Source: Pseudazoarcus sp963975885 (GTDB taxonomy: Bacteria > Pseudomonadota > Gammaproteobacteria > Burkholderiales > Rhodocyclaceae). Taken from it: DNA of 64,000 nt. A program made the translations under genes and the position numbers. Numbering within the stretch: position 1 is the stretch's first letter; each line of letters begins with the position of its first letter. Below are positions 46,223-54,622 of this stretch, piece after piece. The stretch covers positions 124,001 through 188,000 of the forward strand of contig CAXBIS010000005.1 in NCBI GenBank assembly GCA_963975885.1, written 5' to 3'. The notes beneath the pieces are model-generated. The model saw only the letters and a list, made by a program, of their open reading frames with translations, did not search any database and had not been told where the DNA came from.

Positions 46223-48409
46223 ATGAACAGCCGTATCCGTTGCGAGCGGCTCGACGTAGATGCCGGGCTGCACCACTTCATCGAAAACGAGGCCCTGCCG
46301 GGCACCGGCGTCCAACCGGCGGCCTTCTGGAAGGGACTGTCGGAACTCGCCCATGACCTGGCCCCGCGCGTTCGCGAACTGCTCGCCACGCGCGACCGCA
46401 TCCAGGCCGAGATGGATCGCTGGCATCGCGCGCACCCCGGCCCGATCCGCGATGCCGCGGCCTACCGAGCCCATCTCGAATCCATCCGCTATCTCGTGCC
46501 GCAGCCCGAAGCGTTTACGATCAGCACTGCGGACGTCGACGAGGAAACCTGCCATATCGCCGGCCCTCAGCTTGTCGTGCCCGTGACCAACGCCCGCTAC
46601 GCGCTCAACGCCGCCAATGCACGCTGGGGCAGCCTCTACGACGCGCTGTACGGCACGGACGTGATCCCCGACGCCGACGGTGCCGAGCGACGCGAGGGCT
46701 ACAACCCGGTGCGCGGGCGCAAGGTCGTCGAGCGCGTGCGTGAATTCCTCGATGAAGTCGCACCGCTGGCGTCCGGCAGGCACGCCTGGGCGCGCGCCTA
46801 TCGCGTGCGGGATGGTCGTCTCGTCGTACAGCTCGAGAACGGCTCGGAGACCGGCCTCGAGCACGCCGAGCGCTTCGCCGGCTTCCAGGGTGAGCCGACT
46901 TCGCCCGAGTGCATTTTGCTGCGCCACCACGGCCTGCACGTCGAGATCCGCATCGACCCGGAAAGCGCCACCGGCCGGGTCGACGCGGCCGGCGTCTCAG
47001 ACGTCGTCGTCGAGGCCGCGCTGACCACCATCATCGACCTGGAGGATTCGATCGCCGCGGTCGACGCCGACGACAAGGTACTGGCCTACCGCAATTGGCT
47101 GGGTCTGATGCAGGGCACGCTCAGCACGAGTTTCGACAAGGGCGGCGAGACCGTGCGCCGCACGCTCGCGCCCGACCGCGAATACACCGCGCCCGACGGC
47201 GCCACGCTGCGCCTGCACGGCCGCTCGCTGATGTTCATCCGCAACGTCGGCTCGCTGCTCACCTGCCCGGCGGTGACGCTCGACGACGGCAGCGAGATTC
47301 CCGAGGAGATCCTCGACGCGGCGGTGACCGTGGCCATCGCGATGCATGACCTGGCGGCACGGCGCAACTCGCGCACCGGCAGCATCTATATCGTCAAGCC
47401 CAAGATGCACGGCCCCGAGGAAGTGGCCTTCGCCGACGAGCTCTTCGCCGGCGTCGAGCACATGCTCGGCCTGCCGCCGAACACCCTCAAGATGGGCATC
47501 ATGGACGAAGAGCGCCGGACCTCGGTGAATCTGGCCGCCTGCATCCACGCTGCACGCTCGCGCGTGGCCTTCATCAACACCGGCTTTCTCGACCGCACCG
47601 GTGACGAGATCCATACCGCGATGGAAGCCGGCCCGATGCTGCGCAAGGGCGCGATGAAGGGCACGCCGTGGATCACCGCCTACGAGCGCCACAACGTGCT
47701 CGCCGGCCTGGCTTGCGGCCTGCGCGGGCGTGCGCAGATCGGCAAGGGCATGTGGGCCATGCCCGACCGCATGGCGGCGATGCTCGAACAGAAGATCGCC
47801 CACCCGCAGGCCGGCGCGAACACCGCCTGGGTGCCCTCGCCAACGGCCGCGACGCTGCACGCGCTGCACTACCATCACGTCGACGTCGGCGCGCTGCAGG
47901 AGAAGCTGGAACGCGAGCACGATTTCGCTGCCTTGCGCGACGAACTGCTCGCCGACCTGCTCACCGTGCCGGTGGTCGAACGAGCCGAGTGGTCGGCCGA
48001 CGAAGTTCGCCAGGAGCTGGAGAACAACGCCCAGGGGATTCTCGGCTACGTCGTGCGCTGGATCGATCAGGGCGTAGGCTGCTCCAAGGTACCCGACATC
48101 AACGACATCGGCTTGATGGAGGACCGCGCCACGCTGCGCATCTCCAGTCAGCACATTGCCAACTGGCTGCGCCATGGCGTGTGCACCGAACAGCAGGTGC
48201 GTGACACCATGCGCCGCATGGCCGCGGTGGTCGACGGCCAGAACGCCGACGACCCGAGCTATCGCCCCATGAGCGAAGACTTCGAGCACTCGACGGCCTT
48301 CCACGCCGCCTGCGCGCTGGTCTTCGATGGCGCCCGACAGCCCAACGGCTACACCGAACCGCTGCTGCACCACTGGCGGCGCAAGGCCAAGGCGGCGACC
48401 GCGGGCTGA
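46223..48409 (+). CDS. glcB: Malate synthase G
   Basis: 728 residues from ATG 46223, close to the 723 of E. coli GlcB. Family marks: LHHFIENEALPGTGVQPAAF at the start, TTIIDLEDSIAAVDADDKVL, GRSLMFIRNVGSLLTCPAVT, IVKPKMHGPEEVAFADELF and GIMDEERRTSVNLAACIHAA, with the metal-binding Glu and Asp. It condenses glyoxylate with acetyl-CoA to malate in the cytosol. An in-frame ATG at 46121 with AAGGAG would add 34 low-complexity residues. An aminotransferase using glyoxylate lies 6 kb away. The motif at 45948 suggests control shared with icd. Confidence 0.95.
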   Translation: MNSRIRCERLDVDAGLHHFIENEALPGTGVQPAAFWKGLSELAHDLAPRVRELLATRDRIQAEMDRWHRAHPGPIRDAAAYRAHLESIRYLVPQPEAFTISTADVDEETCHIAGPQLVVPVTNARYALNAANARWGSLYDALYGTDVIPDADGAERREGYNPVRGRKVVERVREFLDEVAPLASGRHAWARAYRVRDGRLVVQLENGSETGLEHAERFAGFQGEPTSPECILLRHHGLHVEIRIDPESATGRVDAAGVSDVVVEAALTTIIDLEDSIAAVDADDKVLAYRNWLGLMQGTLSTSFDKGGETVRRTLAPDREYTAPDGATLRLHGRSLMFIRNVGSLLTCPAVTLDDGSEIPEEILDAAVTVAIAMHDLAARRNSRTGSIYIVKPKMHGPEEVAFADELFAGVEHMLGLPPNTLKMGIMDEERRTSVNLAACIHAARSRVAFINTGFLDRTGDEIHTAMEAGPMLRKGAMKGTPWITAYERHNVLAGLACGLRGRAQIGKGMWAMPDRMAAMLEQKIAHPQAGANTAWVPSPTAATLHALHYHHVDVGALQEKLEREHDFAALRDELLADLLTVPVVERAEWSADEVRQELENNAQGILGYVVRWIDQGVGCSKVPDINDIGLMEDRATLRISSQHIANWLRHGVCTEQQVRDTMRRMAAVVDGQNADDPSYRPMSEDFEHSTAFHAACALVFDGARQPNGYTEPLLHHWRRKAKAATAG

Positions 48410-48434
48410 GCGGCAACGCCAGCTTCTCCCTCGC

Positions 48435-48466
48435 ACGACGGTGCCTGCGGGCGCCGTCGTGGTTTT
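48435..48466 (+). terminator. Terminator after malate synthase
   Basis: ACGACGG (48435-48441) pairs with CCGTCGT (48454-48460), with further GC pairs inside, followed by GGTTTT. It lies 26 bp after the glcB stop and before the EF-G-like gene. Confidence 0.6.
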
Positions 48467-48533
48467 CGCCCATTGCATCGGCGCGCTCACAGGCGGAAAC
48501 TGCACGGCACAGGTTCCGCCAGAGGTGTTCGCC

Positions 48534-50573
48534 ATGACCCCTGCTTCGGTACATGACGTGCGCAACATCGCCCTGCTCGGGCACGCCGGTTGCGGCAAGA
48601 CCACCCTCGTCGAAGCGCTGCTCGCCGCAGCCGGAGAAATCGGCGCGCCAGGCAGTGTCGAGCGCGGCACCACACAGACCGACTTCGATCCACTCGAACG
48701 CGAGATGGGTCACTCGCTGTCGGCAGCCGTGGTACATCTGGAGCGCGACGGCCACTGGATCAACCTCATCGACACCCCCGGCCTGCCCGATCTTGCCGGA
48801 CGCGCGCTCTCCGCGTTGGGCGCGGCCGACACCGGGGCGGTGCTGATTGACGCATCCTCGGGCATCGAGAGCGTCACACGCCGGATGATGGCGGCATCCG
48901 CAGACAAGTGCCGGCTGATCATCGTCAGCAAGATCGACGCCGCCGGCTGGGACGCCGCCGCGTTGATGGATGATATCGCGCGCAGCTTCGGTCGCGAGTG
49001 CCTGCCCATCAACCTGCCCTCGGCCGACGGGGCTCGTGTGGTCGACTGCTTTTTCGCGCCCGACTACGACGCAGCCACCGCATGCTCGAGCGTGCGCGAG
49101 GCGCATGACACCCTCGTCGACCAGGTCGTCGAACTCGACGAGGCGTTGATGGCGGCCTATCTCGAACAGGGCGCGACGCTGGACCCGCAACAACTCCACG
49201 CCCCCTTCGAGCGCGCCCTGCGCGAAGGTCATCTGGTGCCGGTGTGCTTCGTCTCGGCGCGCAGCGGCGCGGGCGTGCAAGAGTTGCTCGACATCGTTGC
49301 GCGCCTGATGCCGGATCCGACAGAAGGCAATCCGCCGCGTTTTTCCGATGGTGAGGAGGCCACGGCGCGCCCGGTGGATGTCGTGCCCGACCCCGATCGC
49401 CATGTCGTCGCCCACGTGTTCGCGATCGCCAACGACCCGTTCCGCGGCAAGCTCGCGCTGCTGCGCATCCACCAGGGGCGCATCACGCCCAACACCCAAC
49501 TCTACATCGGCGACGCGCGCAAGAGCTTTCGCGTGGCACACCTGCTGCGTCCGCAGGGGCGCAACCAGGTGGAGACGCCCGTCGGCGTGCCGGGCGACCT
49601 GTGCGCGCTCGCACGCATCGATGACATCCATCTGGGCGACGTGCTGCACGATTCGCACGACGAGGACGCGCTGCATCTGGTCCACCCACCCTACCCGCAG
49701 CCGGTGTTCGGACTGGCGCTGATTCCGCACAAGCATGGCGACGAGCAGAAACTGTCGGAGGCGCTCGCACGCCTGGTCGACGAAGACCCGTGCGTCGAGA
49801 CCGGCTTCGATGCACAGTCCCGCCATCTGGTCGTACGCGGCCTGGGCGAGATGCATCTGCGCATCGTGCAGGCGCAGTTGCGCAGTCGCTGGAGCCTGCA
49901 GTTCGACACCGCCCCGCCGGCCGTGCCCTACCGGGAGACGATCGCCGGCAGTGGCGAGGCGCGCCATCGCCACAAGAAGCAAAGCGGCGGTGCCGGCCAG
50001 TTCGGCGAGGTCGCGTTGCGTGTGGAGGCGCTACCGCGCGGCACCGGCATCGAACTGGACAGCGAGGTCAAGGGCGGCGCCATCCCCACCAACTTCCTGC
50101 CGGCCGTCGAGAAGGGCGTGCGTCAGGCGCTCGACGAAGGCGCGCTGGCCGGCTTTCCGGTGCAGGACGTACGCGTGGTGCTGGTCGACGGCAAGCATCA
50201 CCCGGTCGATTCGAACGAAGTGTCCTTCGTCACGGCCGGTCGCGCGGCGACCATTGAAGCACTGCTCACAGCACGCCCCATTCTGCTCGAGCCGCAGGTC
50301 GAGATCGCGCTCGACATCGACGAACAGCACTTCGGCGAGGTCAGCGCGGAATTTTCCGCGCGGCGTGGGCGCATCACGGGCACCGAAGTCACAGCCAGCG
50401 GGCTGACGCGGCTGGTCGCAGCGATGCCGCTGGCCGAACTCGACGGCTTCGAGGCCCGCCTCAAGGCCATCCTCGCCGGCTCGAGCACCTTCACGCTCAC
50501 CGCCGCCGGCTTCGAGCCGGCGCCACCCGAAGTGCAGAAGAAACTCGCCTCCACGCGGGGCAACGGTGGCTGA
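48534..50573 (+). CDS. Elongation factor G-like GTPase (FusA2 type)
   Basis: 679 residues from ATG 48534. GTPase motifs: P-loop GHAGCGKTTL (about 16-25), G3 DTPGLPD, G4 SKID. A G domain shorter than canonical EF-G is followed by domains II to V (VVAHVFAIANDPFRGKLALL; EVALRVEALPRG; AEFSARRGRITGTEVTASG at the C-terminus). This is the EF-G-like paralogue found in many proteobacteria; its role in translation is unclear. The next gene overlaps it by 8 bp. Confidence 0.85.
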   Translation: MTPASVHDVRNIALLGHAGCGKTTLVEALLAAAGEIGAPGSVERGTTQTDFDPLEREMGHSLSAAVVHLERDGHWINLIDTPGLPDLAGRALSALGAADTGAVLIDASSGIESVTRRMMAASADKCRLIIVSKIDAAGWDAAALMDDIARSFGRECLPINLPSADGARVVDCFFAPDYDAATACSSVREAHDTLVDQVVELDEALMAAYLEQGATLDPQQLHAPFERALREGHLVPVCFVSARSGAGVQELLDIVARLMPDPTEGNPPRFSDGEEATARPVDVVPDPDRHVVAHVFAIANDPFRGKLALLRIHQGRITPNTQLYIGDARKSFRVAHLLRPQGRNQVETPVGVPGDLCALARIDDIHLGDVLHDSHDEDALHLVHPPYPQPVFGLALIPHKHGDEQKLSEALARLVDEDPCVETGFDAQSRHLVVRGLGEMHLRIVQAQLRSRWSLQFDTAPPAVPYRETIAGSGEARHRHKKQSGGAGQFGEVALRVEALPRGTGIELDSEVKGGAIPTNFLPAVEKGVRQALDEGALAGFPVQDVRVVLVDGKHHPVDSNEVSFVTAGRAATIEALLTARPILLEPQVEIALDIDEQHFGEVSAEFSARRGRITGTEVTASGLTRLVAAMPLAELDGFEARLKAILAGSSTFTLTAAGFEPAPPEVQKKLASTRGNGG

Positions 50574-50853
50574 GCCAGACGCCGAGGCAAAGCGCCAGCG
50601 CGCGCTCGCGCGGCACTGGCGTTCCAGTCTGCGACTGACGGCGGCCCTGCTCTCACTGTGGTTCGCCGTCGTCATGGTGGCGGCGATCTACGCGCGCGCG
50701 CTCAGTGACTTCAGCGTACTGGGCATTCCCCTGTCCTTCTACATCTTCGCGCAGGGAGCGCCCCTGCTGTTTCTCGCCATCATCGGCGTGTACGCCCGGC
50801 ACATGAACCGCGCCGATCGTCGCTTTGCAAAAAAACACCCCCGGTCTGCGTGA
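50566..50853 (+). CDS. DUF4212 membrane protein (symporter small subunit family)
   Basis: 95 residues, GTG start 8 bp before the EF-G-like stop. Two membrane helices: LTAALLSLWFAVVMVAAIYA and IFAQGAPLLFLAIIGVYARH, with the family's IPLSFYIFAQGAPLLF motif and a MNRADRRF end. DUF4212 proteins usually precede a sodium:solute symporter gene as its small subunit. Here no symporter follows, so the partner must be elsewhere or lost. Confidence 0.8.
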   Translation: MAEPDAEAKRQRALARHWRSSLRLTAALLSLWFAVVMVAAIYARALSDFSVLGIPLSFYIFAQGAPLLFLAIIGVYARHMNRADRRFAKKHPRSA

Positions 50854-51017
50854 AATTGCCCCTGTGCAAGCTTTCTGTAAGTTTCGCCACCGATACTGCC
50901 TTCAACGACGCAGCAATGCCGGGCTTTCACGACAAGCCGCAAACGGCGGGGCCGGTAACCCGAATCGCTGCTCACGCACAGACCACTTCCACTGCGGACT
51001 TTTGCCCGCGTGCTTGC

Positions 51018-51044
51018 AACCCCCGCTTGTCGGGGGTTTTTTTT
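51018..51044 (+). terminator. Strong intrinsic terminator
   Basis: AACCCCCG (51018-51025), 5-base loop, CGGGGGTT (51031-51038) and a run of eight T. It ends a 165-bp stretch without a gene after the DUF4212 stop. The remainder of 50854-51173 shows no further feature beyond the next gene's leader. Confidence 0.85.
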
Positions 51045-51173
51045 GTGCTGAAACCGGCGCTTTTTTGCGCTGAATCAAAGCTGCGGCAGATGTGCGCGTC
51101 GAGCTTGTTCCAGGCCACGCCACTCGCGCTATAGTGGCCGGACCACGATGCGAATCAGGCCCGACGACAACTC

Positions 51174-53060
51174 ATGCGGTTGATCCATCCCAGCCATCGC
51201 GCCGAGGCGCGCCCGGCCCTGCTGGTCATCGCCCTGATGATCAGCCTGTTGCTGGCCGCCCTGGCGCTCGACGCGCCGGAAGCCAGTCGTGGGATGGCCA
51301 ACTACCTACCGCTGCACACCATCCTCGAGGTCGCCGCGATCGCGGTGGCGGTGACGGTCTTCGCGGTCGGCTGGAACACCGGACGCTCGCAGGCCTCTCC
51401 CGCACTCGTGTGGGCAGCATGCCTGTTTCTCGGCGTGGCCATCCTCGACCTCAGTCACACGCTGTCCTATGACGGCATGCCAGCGTTCCTCACGCCGTCC
51501 GGGTCCGAGAAGGCCATCAATTTCTGGCTGGCCGCACGCAGCATGGCCGCGCTCGCCCTGCTGGCTCTGGCATTGGGGCCGGTCGAAGGGGAGCGCTTGC
51601 GCGCGCGCTGGCCCGCGCTCGTGCTGGTACTCGGCGCCATCGCGGCGATTCACCTGGTTCTGTTGCTGCGACCCGAGTCCATTTCGCGCACCTTTATCGC
51701 GGGTGAAGGGCTGACACGCTTCAAGATCGGCTTCGAATACACCCTGATCGTGCTCTACCTGGCCACCGCCGCGATGTTCTGGCGCCGCCTGTCGTCGCCG
51801 CGCAGCGATCACGCCAGCGGGCTTTTCGCCGCGGCGACGATCATGGCGATGAGCGAATTCATGTTCACGCTCTATGCCGACGTGAGCGACGTCTACAACC
51901 TGCTCGGCCACGTATTCAAGATCGTCGCCTATGCCTGTCTTTATCGCGCGCTCTTCGTCGAGAACGTGCAGCGCCCATACAACGAATTGGCCGAATCGCG
52001 CCGCCAACTGGCGGCCACGATTCACGCCCTGCCCGACCTGCTGCTCGAACTCGACGACGCCGGCCGCTATTTGGCGATTCACGCGAGCGATCCACGGCAA
52101 CTGGTTGGCGACCCCTCGACCCTGATCGGACGCAACATCAGAGAGGTACTGCCGCCGGACGCGGCTTCGACCACCTGTGAGGCCCTCTCGCAAGCAGCCC
52201 GGGACGGACTTGTCCATGGTGTGCGCATCCGCCTGCCTCAAGATGGCTCACAGCGCTACTTCGAGCTTTCGGTGTCACGCCTTGACGCGCAGGCAAAAAC
52301 TGACGCGGCAACGCGCTTCCTCGTGCTCTCGCGCGACGTAAGCGAACTGGTCGAGCAGGAACAGGCGCTTGAACACGAGGCCCGCCTGAACAATGCGCTG
52401 CTATCCCTGTCGGATGCGGGCTCCGACCCGGACGAGGCGCAGCTGCTGAAAATGGGCGCCGAACTGGCTGGCCGGCTGACTCGCAGCACAGGTGCTGTGC
52501 TGTACCTCTTCTCAGACGACGGGGAGACGCTGCACCAGATCGTCCCGCCCGTCCACGAAAACGAAGCTTCACGCGTGCTCGACGCGGAACCCTTAGCCGC
52601 CGCCATCGTGAGCGGCTGCGCGCCACGGGCCGAGAACGAAATCAGGGACGGACGCGCCGGGCTTCGCGATCACGCCCGCTCCACAGCTTCGCTGCGCCGG
52701 CGTCGCGGCCTGCGAGGGCGAGCGGCCGCGCATGTTGGTGGGCGTGATCGACAAGCCAGAGCCCTATCACGAACGCGACCTGCAGACACTGCAGATTCTG
52801 GCCGACGCGATCTGGCAGAGAGCGCACCGCCTGCGTCAGGAGCGCACCATCCTCAAGCTGTCCTCGGCGGTCACGCGCAGCCCCTATGCGGTGGTCATCA
52901 CCGACGGGGCTGGCAACATCGAGTATGTGAATCCGGCGTTCACGACGATGAGCGGATACGCCGCGGAGGAAGTGTTGGGACGCAATCCATCGCTGCTCGG
53001 TTCGGGCAAGACACCGCGCGCAACCTTCGAGGAGATGTGGACCCAGCTGCGGCGCGGTGA
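51174..53060 (+). CDS. MASE3-PAS-GAF sensor part of a split GGDEF/EAL protein
   Basis: The N-terminal half of a c-di-GMP protein. Residues ~10-250 form a MASE3 membrane sensor (several helices; LDLSHTLSYDGMPAFLTPSG is the family mark). A PAS domain (from IHALPDLLLELDDAGRYLAI, about residue 280) and a GAF domain (from about 405) follow. The true frame is lost somewhere in 52625-52700; beyond it this frame is out-of-phase filler to the stop at 53060. The GAF end, second PAS, GGDEF and EAL continue in the next entry, one frame over. Confidence 0.75.
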   Translation: MRLIHPSHRAEARPALLVIALMISLLLAALALDAPEASRGMANYLPLHTILEVAAIAVAVTVFAVGWNTGRSQASPALVWAACLFLGVAILDLSHTLSYDGMPAFLTPSGSEKAINFWLAARSMAALALLALALGPVEGERLRARWPALVLVLGAIAAIHLVLLLRPESISRTFIAGEGLTRFKIGFEYTLIVLYLATAAMFWRRLSSPRSDHASGLFAAATIMAMSEFMFTLYADVSDVYNLLGHVFKIVAYACLYRALFVENVQRPYNELAESRRQLAATIHALPDLLLELDDAGRYLAIHASDPRQLVGDPSTLIGRNIREVLPPDAASTTCEALSQAARDGLVHGVRIRLPQDGSQRYFELSVSRLDAQAKTDAATRFLVLSRDVSELVEQEQALEHEARLNNALLSLSDAGSDPDEAQLLKMGAELAGRLTRSTGAVLYLFSDDGETLHQIVPPVHENEASRVLDAEPLAAAIVSGCAPRAENEIRDGRAGLRDHARSTASLRRRRGLRGRAAAHVGGRDRQARALSRTRPADTADSGRRDLAESAPPASGAHHPQAVLGGHAQPLCGGHHRRGWQHRVCESGVHDDERIRRGGSVGTQSIAARFGQDTARNLRGDVDPAAAR

Positions 53061-54531
53061 ATCTTGGCAGGGCGAATTCATCAACCTGCGCAAGGACGGC
53101 TCCGAGTTCACCGAGTCGGCGCTCGTCTATCCCATCGTCGACGCGACCGGCCGCACCCTGCACTACCTCTCCCACAACGAGGACATCACCGCGCGCAAGG
53201 CCATCCTGCGCCGTATCGAAGAACTGTCGGACTTCGACCAGCTCACCGGCCTGCCCAACCGCGGCCTGCTCGAACAGCGCTTCGACGAGGCGCGTGACCA
53301 GCAGACACACGACGCGCGCACGCCGGCACTTACGGTGGCGTGGCTGGACCTGGACAACTTCAAGCGCATCAACGATTCGCTCGGTCATGCCGTCGGCGAC
53401 GCCCTGCTGCGCAAAGTGGCCAATCGACTGCGCGCCGGGCTGCGTGACGAGGACACCCTGTCGCGCCAATCCGGCGACGACTTCCTGATCCTGCTGCCGG
53501 GCGTCGGCCAGGAACAGGCGGTACACATCGCCAACGAACTGCTTGTCACCCTGCAACAACCGATCCCGCTGCCGGACAACACCCTGGTGGTGAGCGGCTC
53601 GCTCGGACTGGCGCTCTACCCGACCGACGGGACCAGTCTCGACGAACTGCTGATGAACGCCGAGTCGGCGATGTACCGGGTCAAGCAGGAAGGGCGCAAC
53701 AGTTTTCGCTTCTTCGCCCCAGAAATGCAGGAGTTCGGGGCACGCACGCTCGGGCTGACCAGCGCCCTGCATGCCGCGATCGACGCTGGTGAACTGTATC
53801 TGGCCTACCAGCCGCAACTGTGTCTGCATACCAACCGCATTACCGGCGCTGAGGCCCTGCTGCGCTGGCGCAGTGCGCAATGGGGCGAGGTCTCGCCGAC
53901 CGAGTTCATCCCGATCGCCGAGGTCAACGGCCTGATCGTGCGCATCGGGCTGTGGGTGGTGCGTACCGCGGCGCGACAGTTGCGTGCGTGGCGACAGGCG
54001 GGCCTGGAGGGCATCACCGTGGCGGTCAACCTGTCGGCCACGCAGTTCAACCATCCGCACCTGGTCGACGATCTGCTGGTGGCCATCGCCGAGTCCGACA
54101 TCGATGCGGGTTCGATCGAGATCGAACTGACCGAGGCGGTGGCGGCGAGCAGCCCGCAGGGTGCGATGCGCGTGATGAGCCAGTTGCACGAGGCCGGCTT
54201 CCGCCTGGCCATCGACGATTTCGGCACGGGTTATTCGTCGATGAGCCACCTCAAGCGCTTCGCGGTACACAAGCTCAAGATCGACCAGTCATTCATCCGC
54301 GACGTGGCCAGCGACCGCGACGACCAGGCCATCGTCACCGCGATCATCCAGATGGCGCGCAGCCTTGGCATGACGACCATCGCCGAAGGCGTGGAGACGG
54401 CCGAGCAACTGGCCTTCCTGCTGGCGCAGCGCTGTGACGCGCTGCAGGGCTACTTCTTCAGCCGTCCGCGCACGCCGGAGGACTTCCTGTTGCTCACGCG
54501 CAACCAGCCGTCTGCGCCCGCACTTGATTGA
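52732..54531 (+). CDS. PAS-GGDEF-EAL part of the split c-di-GMP protein
   Basis: 599 residues counted from ATG 52732; the real protein enters this frame earlier. The order is the GAF end (MLVGVIDKPEPYHERDLQTL), a PAS domain (SPYAVVITDGAGNIEYVNPA), GGDEF (signature degenerate, SGDDF, with an intact RxxD inhibitory site RDED five residues before it) and EAL. The EAL domain keeps ITGAEALLRW, IDDFGTGYSSMSHLK, KLKIDQSF and EGVET, so phosphodiesterase activity is likely. Cyclase activity is doubtful because of the altered signature. Confidence 0.8.
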   Translation: MLVGVIDKPEPYHERDLQTLQILADAIWQRAHRLRQERTILKLSSAVTRSPYAVVITDGAGNIEYVNPAFTTMSGYAAEEVLGRNPSLLGSGKTPRATFEEMWTQLRRGESWQGEFINLRKDGSEFTESALVYPIVDATGRTLHYLSHNEDITARKAILRRIEELSDFDQLTGLPNRGLLEQRFDEARDQQTHDARTPALTVAWLDLDNFKRINDSLGHAVGDALLRKVANRLRAGLRDEDTLSRQSGDDFLILLPGVGQEQAVHIANELLVTLQQPIPLPDNTLVVSGSLGLALYPTDGTSLDELLMNAESAMYRVKQEGRNSFRFFAPEMQEFGARTLGLTSALHAAIDAGELYLAYQPQLCLHTNRITGAEALLRWRSAQWGEVSPTEFIPIAEVNGLIVRIGLWVVRTAARQLRAWRQAGLEGITVAVNLSATQFNHPHLVDDLLVAIAESDIDAGSIEIELTEAVAASSPQGAMRVMSQLHEAGFRLAIDDFGTGYSSMSHLKRFAVHKLKIDQSFIRDVASDRDDQAIVTAIIQMARSLGMTTIAEGVETAEQLAFLLAQRCDALQGYFFSRPRTPEDFLLLTRNQPSAPALD

Positions 54532-54580
54532 CCGCGCGGCAACGCGCTGAAACGGCCGGGAATTCATCGGCACTCGATGA

Positions 54581-54586
54581 TATAAT
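54581..54586 (+). promoter_or_regulatory. Probable -10 box before aminotransferase gene
   Basis: TATAAT at 54581-54586, 37 bp before the ATG at 54623, in an otherwise GC-rich area. No good -35 is found at 17 bp, so an activator or an extended -10 would be needed. Confidence 0.4.
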
Positions 54587-54622
54587 CGCAAGCTTTTCTC
54601 CCCCTGTTTTCGAGGTGCCACC

